From JBAYJT01 sp041664965 (GTDB lineage Bacteria; Pseudomonadota; Gammaproteobacteria; UBA9339), in assembly GCA_041664965.1 (NCBI GenBank), contig JBAYJT010000002.1, positions 1 to 64,000 of the forward strand: DNA of 64,000 nucleotides, read 5' to 3'. The notes under the pieces are model-generated. The model had not been told where the DNA came from, searched no databases, and saw only the letters and a list, made by a program, of their open reading frames with translations. Of this stretch, positions 1 through 9,223 are shown one piece after another; position 1 is the stretch's first letter, and the number at the start of each line of letters is the position of its first letter. Position numbers and translations under genes: made by a program.

Positions 1-51
1 TTTATTTTCCCAACATATTGATTTACAAAGAATTACTGTAGACATGTTTTT
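1..51 (-). repeat. MST dispersed element, copy 1
   Basis: First of about 15 copies of a 55-60 bp element. Read in its own orientation it runs AAAAACATGTCTAC, a few variable bases, TTCTTTATAAATCA, then RAGTTATAATTTAAAGTT. This copy is on the minus strand directly before the gene at 64 and is probably cut by the window edge. Confidence 0.8.
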
Positions 52-63
52 AGAGACAAATAT

Positions 64-1293
64 ATGTTCAACACCGCCCTAACAACTTTAAATTCTTCCA
101 TAGCCCTTGCTAATACTTCTAACGCAACTGGATGTTTGGCTCTATCGGAGTTTGTTCATCAGCCACTCCAGACAAATAAATTGATAAAACACTATCAAGC
201 TAAGGAGTATCTTAAATTTCAACAAGAGCATCACATTGACAAAACGTGTCGTATGCGCGAGGCAGCTGATCTTTTAGATACTTTAGAATCAAATGGCTTC
301 GTTGTAAAAAAATTTCTAAATGGCCAATTAGTGGAGATAGAAGCAACTTTTCCAAGCACTCTTCCCAATGAAAAACATCCTTCTTTCTGGCAAAAAATTA
401 ATAATGCTTTTTTACGGCTAACCAGCTTCGATACTGAGAAATTTCAAGGCGAAACTGATCTTCTGAATGCCATTGATGAAAAATATATAGAATACCGACT
501 GCAAAATACTTTTTTAGAAGAACAAGAGAAATTACGTACTGATTCCACACGTTTGCCAACCAACTGCACCACCCTCCATGCAGAAGTAAAAAATATAACT
601 ATGCGCGCAGAGAGTGGTTATAAGGTAAATGGGAAAAATTATTTCGTTGCTTATGGGTGCGGTGTAGACGAGTATTATTTATCAAATTTGGTTTGGAATA
701 TTCTAGCTTCTAACAAAATAAAATTTATATTGCATGAGACCGAAGGCATTACTGCTTTCACTCAGCAAGAAGTGGTCAATGGACATGTTAAGCTCAAGTA
801 TGATCCGCTCTATATTCCTACTCCCAACAATAATCTAGACGATACAACTTCCTTTTTATTTTTCGTTAAAGATATTGTTACTGGAAATACGACTGAACCA
901 CAACGCGTAGCAATATCTTTCGAAATGAGTTTTGGTACTTATTTAGTGTTTGGACTTGCCTTCTTTCTAACAGCCATCATTGTTGGAAGCTGCGTCTGTG
1001 GCGCTATAAAATGTCTCTGCGATTGTTATACAGCTGCACATGAAAAGAGAAACAATGGCCCCAGTATTACCAATCTAGCAAGCGCAGAGGAAAAAAAACC
1101 TCTACTACCGCACTCTTCGCCCTATAGCAAACCCATCCCGCATAAAGCGTTAGCTAGTCGTCAACTAAATCCATCTATGCCTATCGGATCTAGTAGTGCG
1201 CCAATCTTTGGAAATAGCTCACTATTTCATCACGTGGTGCCAAAAGCACAAAACAAATCGATAAACGCTAATTATGTACCAATGCATACATAG
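64..1293 (+). CDS. Hypothetical single-pass membrane protein
   Basis: I do not recognise the family of this 409-residue protein. The first ~285 residues are soluble-looking and lack a clear signal peptide. A strong hydrophobic segment spans about residues 290-315 and runs straight into a cysteine-rich patch (CVCGAIKCLCDC). A tail of about 85 residues follows, rich in Ser, Pro, Lys and Asn. The layout suggests a large N-terminal domain, one membrane span and a short polar tail. The start is the first ATG, with a weak purine-rich stretch (agaga) upstream. MST elements lie immediately before and after the gene. The next gene, acyl-CoA dehydrogenase, is unrelated. A secreted or host-directed role is possible but unsupported. 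Confidence 0.55.
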   Translation: MFNTALTTLNSSIALANTSNATGCLALSEFVHQPLQTNKLIKHYQAKEYLKFQQEHHIDKTCRMREAADLLDTLESNGFVVKKFLNGQLVEIEATFPSTLPNEKHPSFWQKINNAFLRLTSFDTEKFQGETDLLNAIDEKYIEYRLQNTFLEEQEKLRTDSTRLPTNCTTLHAEVKNITMRAESGYKVNGKNYFVAYGCGVDEYYLSNLVWNILASNKIKFILHETEGITAFTQQEVVNGHVKLKYDPLYIPTPNNNLDDTTSFLFFVKDIVTGNTTEPQRVAISFEMSFGTYLVFGLAFFLTAIIVGSCVCGAIKCLCDCYTAAHEKRNNGPSITNLASAEEKKPLLPHSSPYSKPIPHKALASRQLNPSMPIGSSSAPIFGNSSLFHHVVPKAQNKSINANYVPMHT

Positions 1294-1300
1294 GAAATTC

Positions 1301-1351
1301 AAGAACCCAACTTTATTTTTCAACTCATTGATTTATAAAGAATTATTATAG
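1301..1351 (-). repeat. MST dispersed element, copy 2
   Basis: Nearly full-length minus-strand copy between the membrane-protein gene and acyl-CoA dehydrogenase. It includes the 3' AAAGTTGGG part of the consensus. The gap 1294-1458 otherwise shows nothing clear. Confidence 0.85.
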
Positions 1352-1458
1352 ACATGTTTTTGGGCAAATATCCCGGTCTGCCTCTACTTGTCACTTACTC
1401 ACAAGATATGCTAGATTAGAGACTGGTTTCAATCTTGTCTCTACATGAGGATTAAATT

Positions 1459-3165
1459 GTGTCAAATTTTTACGAAGACAATAAAGACATTGCATTCCAT
1501 TTAAAAAACATGGATTTGACGAAAATCGTCCAAATGCGAGAGGACAATTTCGCGCAAAAAGCTTCTTTTCCCGAAGCGCCTGTGGACTATAAAGACGCCA
1601 TAGATAACTATGAGAAAGTATTAGAAATTACTGGCGAAATTGCGGGAGAATTTATTGCCCCCAGAGCTCCGGACGTAGACGAACAAGGCGCTGAATTTAA
1701 AGATGGCGAAGTGATCTATGCCAAAGGCACTAGTGAAGCCATAGACCGCTTGCGCAAAGCTGATTTAATGGGCTTTACACTGCCACGCAAATATATGGGT
1801 CTTAATCTACCTAAAACAATCTATGCTATGGCGATTGAAATGGTTTCCAGAGCCGATGCTGGACTAATGAACATCTTCGGCCTACAAGAAATATCTGACA
1901 CTATTTACCGCTTCGGTTCAGAAGATCAAAAAGAACGCTTTTTACCACGCTTTTCACGCGGCGAAGTGTTAGGTGCTATGGCTTTGACAGAACCGGATGC
2001 TGGCTCAGATTTACAAGCTGTAACGCTGATGGCCACCGAAAAAGACGGTAAGTGGTATTTAAATGGCGTCAAACGCTTCATCACCAATGGCTGTGCTGAA
2101 ATATCGCTAGTTTTGGCTCGCTCCGAAGAAGGCTCAAGTGGTGGTCGCGGACTTTCGCTATTTATCTATGAACGTGATAAAACCATGCGCATTCGCCGTA
2201 TTGAAGATAAATTAGGGATTCATGGCTCGCCAACTTGCGAAATGCAATTTAATAATTCCCCTTGTGAACTAATAGGCCAACGCCGCTTTGGACTTATAAA
2301 ATACACAATGGCACTAATGAATGGCGCAAGACTAGCAGTGGCTGCACAAGCTTTAGGCATTGCTGAAGCCGCCTATCGCGAAGCTGATTCTTACGCCAAA
2401 ACCCGCATTCAATTTGGCAAACCTATCCGTGAAATTCCAGCTATTTATGAAATGCTAACTGACATGAAAGTTTCTCTTGAAGCTGGACGCTCTTTTCTTT
2501 ACGAAGCTGCTCGCTTAGTTGACATCAAAGAAGGCTTAGAGGAGACAATAGAACATCATCCAGAACGTAAGGCCGAGCTACAAGAAGAACAAAAGCGTTA
2601 CACTAAATATGCTGCCCTCTTTACGCCAGCTTTGAAAGCTTATACCACAGAAATGGGCAATCAAGTTTGCTACGATGCCCTGCAAATTCACGGTGGCAAT
2701 GGTTTTATGCGCGATTTTAACATTGAGCGCCATGTTAGAGATGTTCGTGTCACAAATATTTACGAAGGCACTACACAATTACAAGTCGTAGCTGCCATAG
2801 GCGGGGTTGTTTCTGGTGTGCTTTTTGAACGTTTAGATGATTACGAAAAGCAAAATGATTTCTCTAGCGTCAGTGATATCCACACAAAGGCCAAGGAACT
2901 GCGTAGCTACTTAGAAAAAGCTCTTAATTATCTCAAAGAAAGAAATGACAAAGCTTATCAGGAATATCACGAGCGCCGCCTAGTCGAAATGGGCAACGAC
3001 GTTATAATGAGCTATCTTCTGTGCATCGACGCTTTAAAACTAGATCGCAAAAAAATCATTGCACATCTCTTCATCAGCAAAGCCATACCGAGAGTCAAAG
3101 CGAGTATGGAGTTCATTCTCTCTGGCGACCATAGCGTGGCGGAATTTCGAGAGAGTGTTATATGA
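1459..3165 (+). CDS. Acyl-CoA dehydrogenase family protein
   Basis: FAD-dependent acyl-CoA dehydrogenase, a 568-residue long form that catalyses the first oxidation step of fatty-acyl-CoA breakdown in the cytosol. The FAD/substrate motif AMALTEPDAGSDL lies near residues 173-185. The conserved QIHGGNGFMRDF block follows, then NIYEGTTQLQ near residue 433, whose Glu (~436) matches the catalytic base position of the family. About 110 extra C-terminal residues form a helical, charged extension seen in long bacterial members. The start is GTG, chosen because a GAGG ribosome-binding site sits 8 bases upstream. Its stop overlaps the next start (ATGA), so it is translationally coupled to the MTA/SAH nucleosidase. 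The exact chain-length specificity cannot be read from the sequence. Confidence 0.9.
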   Translation: MSNFYEDNKDIAFHLKNMDLTKIVQMREDNFAQKASFPEAPVDYKDAIDNYEKVLEITGEIAGEFIAPRAPDVDEQGAEFKDGEVIYAKGTSEAIDRLRKADLMGFTLPRKYMGLNLPKTIYAMAIEMVSRADAGLMNIFGLQEISDTIYRFGSEDQKERFLPRFSRGEVLGAMALTEPDAGSDLQAVTLMATEKDGKWYLNGVKRFITNGCAEISLVLARSEEGSSGGRGLSLFIYERDKTMRIRRIEDKLGIHGSPTCEMQFNNSPCELIGQRRFGLIKYTMALMNGARLAVAAQALGIAEAAYREADSYAKTRIQFGKPIREIPAIYEMLTDMKVSLEAGRSFLYEAARLVDIKEGLEETIEHHPERKAELQEEQKRYTKYAALFTPALKAYTTEMGNQVCYDALQIHGGNGFMRDFNIERHVRDVRVTNIYEGTTQLQVVAAIGGVVSGVLFERLDDYEKQNDFSSVSDIHTKAKELRSYLEKALNYLKERNDKAYQEYHERRLVEMGNDVIMSYLLCIDALKLDRKKIIAHLFISKAIPRVKASMEFILSGDHSVAEFRESVI

Positions 3166-3923
3166 GAATTGGCATACTTGGAGCCATGAATGAAGAAATC
3201 GCCCTGCTTCAAGAGATCATGGTAGTCAAAAGTATAAAAGAGCTAGCAGGACGCATCTTTTACATAGGATCAATTAACAATATCGAAACAGTTTTGGTGT
3301 TAGCTAAAGTAGGCAAAGTAGCCGCAGCCATCACTACCACTCTTTTAATCCAAGAATTTGCTGTAGATGCCATTCTTTTTACTGGACTTGCTGGAGCAGT
3401 TGCTCTTGACCTAAACATTGGAGACATCGTTGTGTCCAATACTTTAGTTCAACACGATTTAGATGCTAGTCCCATTTTCCCACAATACGAAATTCCTTTA
3501 CTCGGCATATCTTCTGTAGATGCCTCTCAGATTTTAAATCAGCAATTGCGCACAGCTATTCAGCATTTTCTACAGAATTCTTTTCACCAAAACATTGAAC
3601 CTAAGATGCTATCTTCTTTGGGGATCACAGAACCAAAACTACATTTTGGAACCATTGCTAGCGGCGATCAATTTGTGAAAGAGGCGGCAATAACGCATAA
3701 AATTCGCACTGACTTTACAGACGCCAAGTGCGTGGAAATGGAAGGGGCAGCTGTTGCACAAGTTTGTTACGAATGGGGCTTGCCTTTTTCAGTTGTGCGT
3801 ATTATCTCCGACAAAGCAGATCACTCAGCTGATATAGATTTCCCAAAATTTCTTGAAGTAGCTAGCATATATTCCAGAGAAATAATCAATTCTTTGCTGC
3901 AATCTAACCTCTCACTTAAATAG
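3162..3923 (+). CDS. mtnN: 5'-methylthioadenosine/S-adenosylhomocysteine nucleosidase
   Basis: Hydrolyses MTA and SAH to adenine and a thioribose or ribosyl-homocysteine, recycling by-products of S-adenosylmethionine use. The protein opens with the diagnostic MRIGILGAMNEE, whose Glu-11/12 matches the active-site Glu of the family. TGLAGAV and GTIASGDQFV follow, then VEMEGAAVAQ (Glu-194) and IISDKAD (Asp ~218), the general-acid region. Length 253 is slightly above the usual ~230. Its ATG overlaps the stop of the acyl-CoA dehydrogenase gene by 4 bases, so the two form one transcription unit. It ends convergently with the HAD gene. Confidence 0.93.
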   Translation: MRIGILGAMNEEIALLQEIMVVKSIKELAGRIFYIGSINNIETVLVLAKVGKVAAAITTTLLIQEFAVDAILFTGLAGAVALDLNIGDIVVSNTLVQHDLDASPIFPQYEIPLLGISSVDASQILNQQLRTAIQHFLQNSFHQNIEPKMLSSLGITEPKLHFGTIASGDQFVKEAAITHKIRTDFTDAKCVEMEGAAVAQVCYEWGLPFSVVRIISDKADHSADIDFPKFLEVASIYSREIINSLLQSNLSLK

Positions 3924-3960
3924 GCAAATTGTCATGCAATAGATCAATTAATTTAGATGT

Positions 3961-3983
3961 AGAGTAACAAGAAGTTTTACTCT
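3961..3983. terminator. Possible terminator hairpin between convergent genes
   Basis: A 7-bp stem (AGAGTAA / TTACTCT) sits between the convergent mtnN and HAD genes. It lacks a good T-tract, so termination is only suggested. Confidence 0.3.
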
Positions 3984-3988
3984 TTGCT

Positions 3989-4609
3989 CTAAATCAAATT
4001 CAGTTTCTTCAATTCCAAACTAAGATTTTCCGGAGAAGTAAAATGTAAACCATGCATACCAATGTCCTCCGCACCTTTGACATTGACTAATCTATCATCG
4101 ATAAATACCGTTTCCCCAGCCTTCAATCCATTACGATTTAAAAGAATTTTATAAATTTCCGGATCAGGTTTTATGACTTTCTCCTCCCCCGAAACGACAA
4201 TATCTAAAAAATCCTCTAAAAAAGCAAATCTACTTTTGGCATGATGAAAGGTCTCGCAAGACCAATTGGTAAGAGCGTAAAGATTAATTTTATTTTGCTT
4301 AAGCTCTTTTAAAATCGCTACCGTCTCAAAGATTTCACTACCTAGCGTTTCTGGCCAACGTTTTTGATAAGCCTCGATTAAATGCTCTTCGTGAGGATAT
4401 TCTTTGGAAAACTCTCGTATCGTCTCATTCAAAGGCTGACCAATATCTTCTTTTTTACTCCATTCTTCATTGATGACACGCCCTAAAAAATCTTCCATTT
4501 TAGCTTCATCGGGAATCAATTGTCGATAGAGATACCGCGGGTTCCAATCAATTAGTACTCCGCCTAAATCAAAAACTACATTTTTAAAAATTAATTTATT
4601 ATCTAACAT
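3989..4609 (-). CDS. HAD-superfamily phosphatase, YihX-like
   Basis: A 206-residue HAD subfamily IA hydrolase. Motif I is FDLGGVLIDWN with nucleophile Asp-14; Gly replaces the second motif Asp, as in the YihX sugar-phosphatase type. Motif II is LTNWS, motif III is the Lys of IKPDPEIY, and motif IV is FIDDRLVN. It likely dephosphorylates a small phosphometabolite in the cytosol; glucose-1-phosphate is known for YihX but cannot be assigned here. The start ATG is 1 base downstream of the stop of the L,D-transpeptidase gene, so the two are an operon transcribed on the minus strand. Confidence 0.85.
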   Translation of the reverse strand: MLDNKLIFKNVVFDLGGVLIDWNPRYLYRQLIPDEAKMEDFLGRVINEEWSKKEDIGQPLNETIREFSKEYPHEEHLIEAYQKRWPETLGSEIFETVAILKELKQNKINLYALTNWSCETFHHAKSRFAFLEDFLDIVVSGEEKVIKPDPEIYKILLNRNGLKAGETVFIDDRLVNVKGAEDIGMHGLHFTSPENLSLELKKLNLI

Positions 4610-4610
4610 A

Positions 4611-5387
4611 TTAAATTTGCGGTAACTCCCAACGATCTTTAAATTCTTTGTAAATAGTTTCTGGTAATTGTACCAAAACTGGCTTATGAGATGGTTCTAG
4701 CCAAACACTAATTTCTTTCACTAAATTCACATCCAAGGAGGTGCAACCTAGCGTCGGAGCGTTAGCGGCCCCAGCATGTACAAAAAAACAAGAACCAGAT
4801 CCTGGTGTAGGATGTTCATAGTTATTATTAATCACAAAACCAGCTGTGTAGAAACCATCTTGCATAAGCTTATACATATCTTCTGCGCTAGACCAATCTT
4901 TTTGCACAGATTTAGTATCGACTAGGCGATTATAAAACTTAGATTTTGGATCATCTGGACAAAAAGTTGTATTAGCTATTTGCACATAAGGCAATTTAAC
5001 TTCTGCATCTTTGGCATTATCTTTGCCAAAAGCTAAATTAATAGCAAAAACCCCGACTGGCGTTTTCTTGGCTCCTTCCACAACCTGAGGCCCTTCGGTT
5101 AAAGCAGATCCATGTAGACCAATGCCCCAACCCATGCCATTAGCGCCTAAATTAACTGGAATAGCGTCGCCAACTTTGCGCCAAGGATATTTAAGCGACG
5201 CTCTTTCAAAACGTTGTAGATTGCCACTAGTTGCATTCCAATCTTTAGCTGTAACCAAAACCATCTGCGTCGAACCATTGGTCGGATTAATCAACCAACC
5301 TTTTAAATTGGTTTTGACATAAAAAGCCGCTGCCGCTAGAGCCAATAAAACAACAACAATAACAGTCCAAATAATTTTTTTGCGCAT
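4611..5387 (-). CDS. L,D-transpeptidase (YkuD) family protein
   Basis: Envelope enzyme predicted to cross-link or modify peptidoglycan. An N-terminal membrane anchor (about residues 5-25, very hydrophobic after MRKK) would place the enzyme in the periplasm. The catalytic region contains HGSALTEGP, KKTPVGVF and the HAG...TLGCTSLD block, with His-204 and the nucleophile Cys-215 as in YkuD domains. I chose the start at 5387 because AGGAG lies 7 bases before it; the 14 upstream in-frame residues lack a ribosome-binding site. It is first in a two-gene unit with the HAD phosphatase. Confidence 0.85.
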   Translation of the reverse strand: MRKKIIWTVIVVVLLALAAAAFYVKTNLKGWLINPTNGSTQMVLVTAKDWNATSGNLQRFERASLKYPWRKVGDAIPVNLGANGMGWGIGLHGSALTEGPQVVEGAKKTPVGVFAINLAFGKDNAKDAEVKLPYVQIANTTFCPDDPKSKFYNRLVDTKSVQKDWSSAEDMYKLMQDGFYTAGFVINNNYEHPTPGSGSCFFVHAGAANAPTLGCTSLDVNLVKEISVWLEPSHKPVLVQLPETIYKEFKDRWELPQI

Positions 5388-5497
5388 AAAAATTCTCCTA
5401 AAATATAAAGTTACAACAACAATAATCATAATCCAGGATAGAGTTAGAAAGCAATTGAAAGTATGGGCAGATCATATCGTGACTTTTAGCTTATATA

Positions 5498-6727
5498 TTA
5501 AAACGTCCCATACGCAATAGTCGCGTCTAGTTCCGGAGCATAATACCGCGTCCTTCCTTCCTGTCTTGCTGTAACAAGAGTATATTGTGCCAGTATAGCC
5601 AAAACATTAGAAACATAATTGGTAGCTTTATTAACTTTTTTTGCCAATTTAGTGACCGACACTTCGCCCAACTCTACCACTGCACGTAAAACTTGCTCCT
5701 CGCCATGCGATAGCTTATTGCGTTTGACTCTATCTTGCGCTAATTGAACTATCATCGGTTTTGCAATATCTAAAGTAATGCGATCAGTTAAATCGCCAAC
5801 TGATAACGCATTGAACAACCGTCGTAATAGTCCAAATATGTAACGCAATCGTCCTTTGGTAATATCGTAAAGATATGAAAAAACCACCTCATCAATTGGA
5901 AACTGAGCCTTAGGATTAACGCGATAGTAGTTTATCCTTTTGTGCACCAATTCCATAAACTCTGTTTTTTGTAACGCGTTGATTTCTATTTCATGGCCGA
6001 TTATGTCGTCTAATCGATCGACTTGTTGGGCAATGAATGGTCTTAAACCTACATCCCCCACTAATAACCAACTGATACCGTTCGTTTGAAAGTAATCTCG
6101 CATTGCATTGAAAAGATATTTTAGATGGTCTTCGTTATGAATAGTTCCAACATCAAGATTATTTAACTGTATTATTGTTCCGTATTTGTACCCGGCGGAC
6201 TGAATAAGTGCGGATAAATCTTCTAAATGATGTCCCAACACAGATGATGGAACTATCGTTGGCTGCGAAACAATACCGCTAGATTTACCATAGTTAACGC
6301 CAAAACCGAAAGCAGAGATACCAAAAGAACGGTAAGCTTCAGCAATCCGTAACGATAAAGCTTTGGTTTCTTGAAAACGTTTATCCTTAACTATTTTAGA
6401 TGGTAAAGATAATTCTATTTCGCGCACGATGTTAGAAAGTATGACAGCGAGTAAAGTTTCTAAATTCCAATTTGGTTCAACACGAATTTCATTTTTAGGC
6501 GTAAAATATAATTCTTTTGCTTGTGCAGAAAACCGTAAATAATTTGCAAAAGAAGTAGTTCCTATACCTCTTGCTCCTTCAATAACAACTAGCACATTTT
6601 TTTCACCCAACACAGCATCGCATGTTTTAATATCAGCTTTATGCCCAACATATATTGGTAAAGTTACTTGAGAGATTGGATCAGTTGAAAAAGGGTTTTC
6701 TTTAAACCCCAGAGACTCCCATTTCAT
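5498..6727 (-). CDS. AAA-fold protein with degenerate Walker motifs and C-terminal winged helix
   Basis: The N-terminal part resembles an Orc1/Cdc6-like or STAND ATPase. The P-loop region is GARGIGTTS (residues 51-59), where the invariant Lys is Thr-57. The expected Walker B is IIQLNNLD, without the usual DE pair. A sensor-like LLVGDVGLR and a helical lid (RLRYIFGLLRRL) follow. The last ~70 residues form a winged-helix DNA-binding domain (SVTKLAKKVNKATNYVSNVLAIL). A DNA-binding regulator that may not hydrolyse ATP is the best guess. The start is set at 6727 by GAGGA 5-6 bases upstream. Tandem 10-bp repeats just upstream could be its own operator. Confidence 0.6.
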   Translation of the reverse strand: MKWESLGFKENPFSTDPISQVTLPIYVGHKADIKTCDAVLGEKNVLVVIEGARGIGTTSFANYLRFSAQAKELYFTPKNEIRVEPNWNLETLLAVILSNIVREIELSLPSKIVKDKRFQETKALSLRIAEAYRSFGISAFGFGVNYGKSSGIVSQPTIVPSSVLGHHLEDLSALIQSAGYKYGTIIQLNNLDVGTIHNEDHLKYLFNAMRDYFQTNGISWLLVGDVGLRPFIAQQVDRLDDIIGHEIEINALQKTEFMELVHKRINYYRVNPKAQFPIDEVVFSYLYDITKGRLRYIFGLLRRLFNALSVGDLTDRITLDIAKPMIVQLAQDRVKRNKLSHGEEQVLRAVVELGEVSVTKLAKKVNKATNYVSNVLAILAQYTLVTARQEGRTRYYAPELDATIAYGTF

Positions 6728-6748
6728 AATTTCCTCGCAATAATAGTC

Positions 6749-6768
6749 AATATTACACAATATTACAC
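6749..6768. promoter_or_regulatory. Tandem 10-bp repeat, possible operator
   Basis: Two perfect copies of AATATTACAC lie head to tail about 22 bases before the winged-helix ATPase-fold gene. A third, inverted and imperfect copy (tattgtgta) lies near 6825. The position and 10-bp period suit an autoregulatory operator. This is inference. Confidence 0.4.
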
Positions 6769-6856
6769 TATTTATCTACATTATACAATTATTTAATTAT
6801 ATAATACATTTCCCGTGAGGTATTGTGTAGCATTTAGGAGAAAAATCGACATATTT

Positions 6857-7369
6857 TTACCATCCATTATGATGAATCCGCGTTTTGTCAAAACGATCTG
6901 CTGCAACCTGCTCCACATCCGTATAGCCAAGTGGAATAATATTTAATGGAAAAATGTGGTCTGGCAAATTCAGCATTTTGCGAAGGCCTGCCACCCTATC
7001 TTCACGCGGAAAAGCGCTAACCCAAACAGCACCAAGACCCAAAGCTCGCACAGCAAGTAAAATATTTTGTGTCGCTGCTGCCATGTCTTGCTGCCAAAAA
7101 GCCGGATTTTTAGCAGTCGAAGAAATATCGGCACAGGGAACTATCGCCATGGGCGCCCCTAAAAACATCTGTGCATAAGGGTGAAATTCTGGCACTGAAT
7201 CTAACTTAGCGCGATCATCGATAACAACAAAATGCCAAGGCCGACCATCGCTTGCCGACGGCGCGCTCATAGCCGCCCGCAAAATCTTTTCAATAATCTC
7301 CGCCGGAACTGGCGTAGGTAAAAACTTACGCACGCTGCGGCGTGTAAACATAGCTTCAAAAAGTTCCAT
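6857..7369 (-). CDS. Nitroreductase family protein
   Basis: A 170-residue FMN-dependent oxidoreductase of the short nitroreductase type. It opens with MELFEAMFTRRSVRKF, the conserved Arg-rich FMN-binding start. APSASDGRPWHFVVI and AVRALGLGAVWVSAFP follow, then IIPLGYTD near the end; all are standard for the family. It probably acts as a cytosolic NAD(P)H-dependent reductase of quinone or nitro compounds; the natural substrate is unknown. AGGAG lies 7 bases before the ATG. It stands alone on the minus strand. Confidence 0.88.
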   Translation of the reverse strand: MELFEAMFTRRSVRKFLPTPVPAEIIEKILRAAMSAPSASDGRPWHFVVIDDRAKLDSVPEFHPYAQMFLGAPMAIVPCADISSTAKNPAFWQQDMAAATQNILLAVRALGLGAVWVSAFPREDRVAGLRKMLNLPDHIFPLNIIPLGYTDVEQVAADRFDKTRIHHNGW

Positions 7370-7468
7370 AGTTTTCTCCTAATGAAAATTAATATATAAA
7401 CTTATTCTAACACCTCATTTTTTGGTAAGATACTCAAAATAAAAAAACCAATCATAAGGAAGGACTAT

Positions 7469-9223
7469 ATGCCAAAACAATTGAACAACGATGAAATCAT
7501 CCGAGCTGTAATTCCAGAACACATTTGCCAGCTAATTGGCCAAAAATATTATAACAAAATACCCACAGCTGTTGATTTTGAACACATCATTCACAGTAAA
7601 ACATTTTTAGAAAATCCTACTGACGACATCGCCCTCTTTAGCGATCACGGCTTAAACCATGTAAAAAACGTAGCTGCACAAGTACCCACAATTTTGCGAT
7701 GCGTACAGGGAATTCACATACCAAAACGTAGTCCAACCCGACTGAAATTCATGGAGCAATATGGCATTATTTTAGGTTTTATTCACGACATAGGCATGTC
7801 GAATGTTTCAGCCTTTGGACGAGCTATGCATGGAGAATTTGTAGCACAAGAAGTTTTCATGCCCAATTTTGAGCCTATTTTTAAGCTTCTTTGGGAAGAA
7901 AATATAGGAAATATCCCTTGGCTTCTATCTAATTTACATAGCGAAAAACACTTGGTAGAAAAACCTAAAGTTGTCTTTAGAGAACTTCTCGCCCTCGCCT
8001 GTTGCCATCGTAAACAGCTAGTCCCTGTTAGTGTTTTAAACAGCGCCTCCGCTTTACAAGCTAAAGTACAATTTTTCATATCGAACACTTTAGAACATCA
8101 ATATGAAGATAAAAAAAATCCAAAAAACACACCCAAAACTGACAAATCAAATAATAAAATTTTAAAACGTCTTGGTCTATTCTATAAAAATTTCCCTGAA
8201 GCATCCTTTAGTTGGTTAAAAAGCAACGACAACAAAATTCAAGAGTTAATTTTCGATATTGTAGACACAATAAGAATTGTGCGTTGCGCTGACGGGTTGC
8301 GCCAACGCGGTACAGAACTGAAAACGTCAGCACAATTTCAAATTTTTATTAATCAATTTACAGCAAGCGCTGTTTACTCTTTAACAAGCAAAGATGGTCG
8401 CATGTATTTTCTGGAATCAGAAAAGTCAGTAAATAGCGGCGAATCTAATGTTGCTAATATGTATTTCACCAAAGAAGGCGATTTGCGCTTTTCCTTCCAT
8501 CGCGGCTATTTTCATTCAGAAGAAGCCACTGAACGTGGCCTTTTGTCTCTACAAAAATTAATCATTCAACTGGACAATGACATATCCGACACATTTAGCC
8601 GTATTGGACTTACTAATGACAAAGAAAAATTTAAAGCACATAAACGCCCCTCGCTGCTTCTAGAAACAACCGAAGATAGACCTAAATTCACTAAGCGTTT
8701 GGTTGAAAACATAGTAAAAGCCAAACCTGAACTCGCTAAATTCATAGTTCAAGTACCATCTTTGAAATTAGCCTCACCTACAGAATATTCTGCGTATATG
8801 AATGCTGATTCCGTTACTTGGAATACGAAAGAAAAACGCTCTTTTCTGAAAAAAATTGCAGCAAACGGCCATAAAATCACACAGATTGACATAGAAAAAG
8901 CTTTTACCCACAGCAAAATAATTCAAATTAAAGCCAACGCTTCTGTGTTTGACGCTAAAACATCACCTGCATTCGTCTATTTCCCATTTTCTTACGGCTT
9001 AGAGGGCTACCCTACTGGTAGCTATAGTCCATTCAAAGTCGCTCCCTGGACGCCATTAGGAAGCACTGGGGCTATTCGCGGCGACATCCGCAATGCCACT
9101 GTTGTAGCCAAAAAAAATGTGAAATTATTAATGATACCCCAAGAAGATTATTTGCAATACTGGCATGCAATGTATTCGGTAGACGAGTTCGTAAAGGCAA
9201 TCAAAGAAAAGAAAATAATGTAG
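7469..9223 (+). CDS. HD-domain protein with C-terminal cyclic-nucleotide-binding-like domain
   Basis: A 584-residue soluble protein. The N-terminal third carries an HD phosphohydrolase signature: SDHGLNH (His-60/64), FIHDIGMS (His-106/Asp-107) and MHGEFVAQ (His-121), the metal-ligand pattern of HD phosphodiesterases. Residues ~480-575 resemble a cyclic-nucleotide-binding beta-roll: a VFDA/FVYFPFSYGLEGYP stretch, LGSTGAIRGD, then TVVAKKNVKLLMIPQEDY. It could be a signalling phosphodiesterase gated by a nucleotide, but the exact family is not recognised. AAGGAAGG precedes the ATG. Its TAG stop lies within a 28-bp palindrome that also supplies the stop of the convergent ppiD gene. Confidence 0.7.
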   Translation: MPKQLNNDEIIRAVIPEHICQLIGQKYYNKIPTAVDFEHIIHSKTFLENPTDDIALFSDHGLNHVKNVAAQVPTILRCVQGIHIPKRSPTRLKFMEQYGIILGFIHDIGMSNVSAFGRAMHGEFVAQEVFMPNFEPIFKLLWEENIGNIPWLLSNLHSEKHLVEKPKVVFRELLALACCHRKQLVPVSVLNSASALQAKVQFFISNTLEHQYEDKKNPKNTPKTDKSNNKILKRLGLFYKNFPEASFSWLKSNDNKIQELIFDIVDTIRIVRCADGLRQRGTELKTSAQFQIFINQFTASAVYSLTSKDGRMYFLESEKSVNSGESNVANMYFTKEGDLRFSFHRGYFHSEEATERGLLSLQKLIIQLDNDISDTFSRIGLTNDKEKFKAHKRPSLLLETTEDRPKFTKRLVENIVKAKPELAKFIVQVPSLKLASPTEYSAYMNADSVTWNTKEKRSFLKKIAANGHKITQIDIEKAFTHSKIIQIKANASVFDAKTSPAFVYFPFSYGLEGYPTGSYSPFKVAPWTPLGSTGAIRGDIRNATVVAKKNVKLLMIPQEDYLQYWHAMYSVDEFVKAIKEKKIM

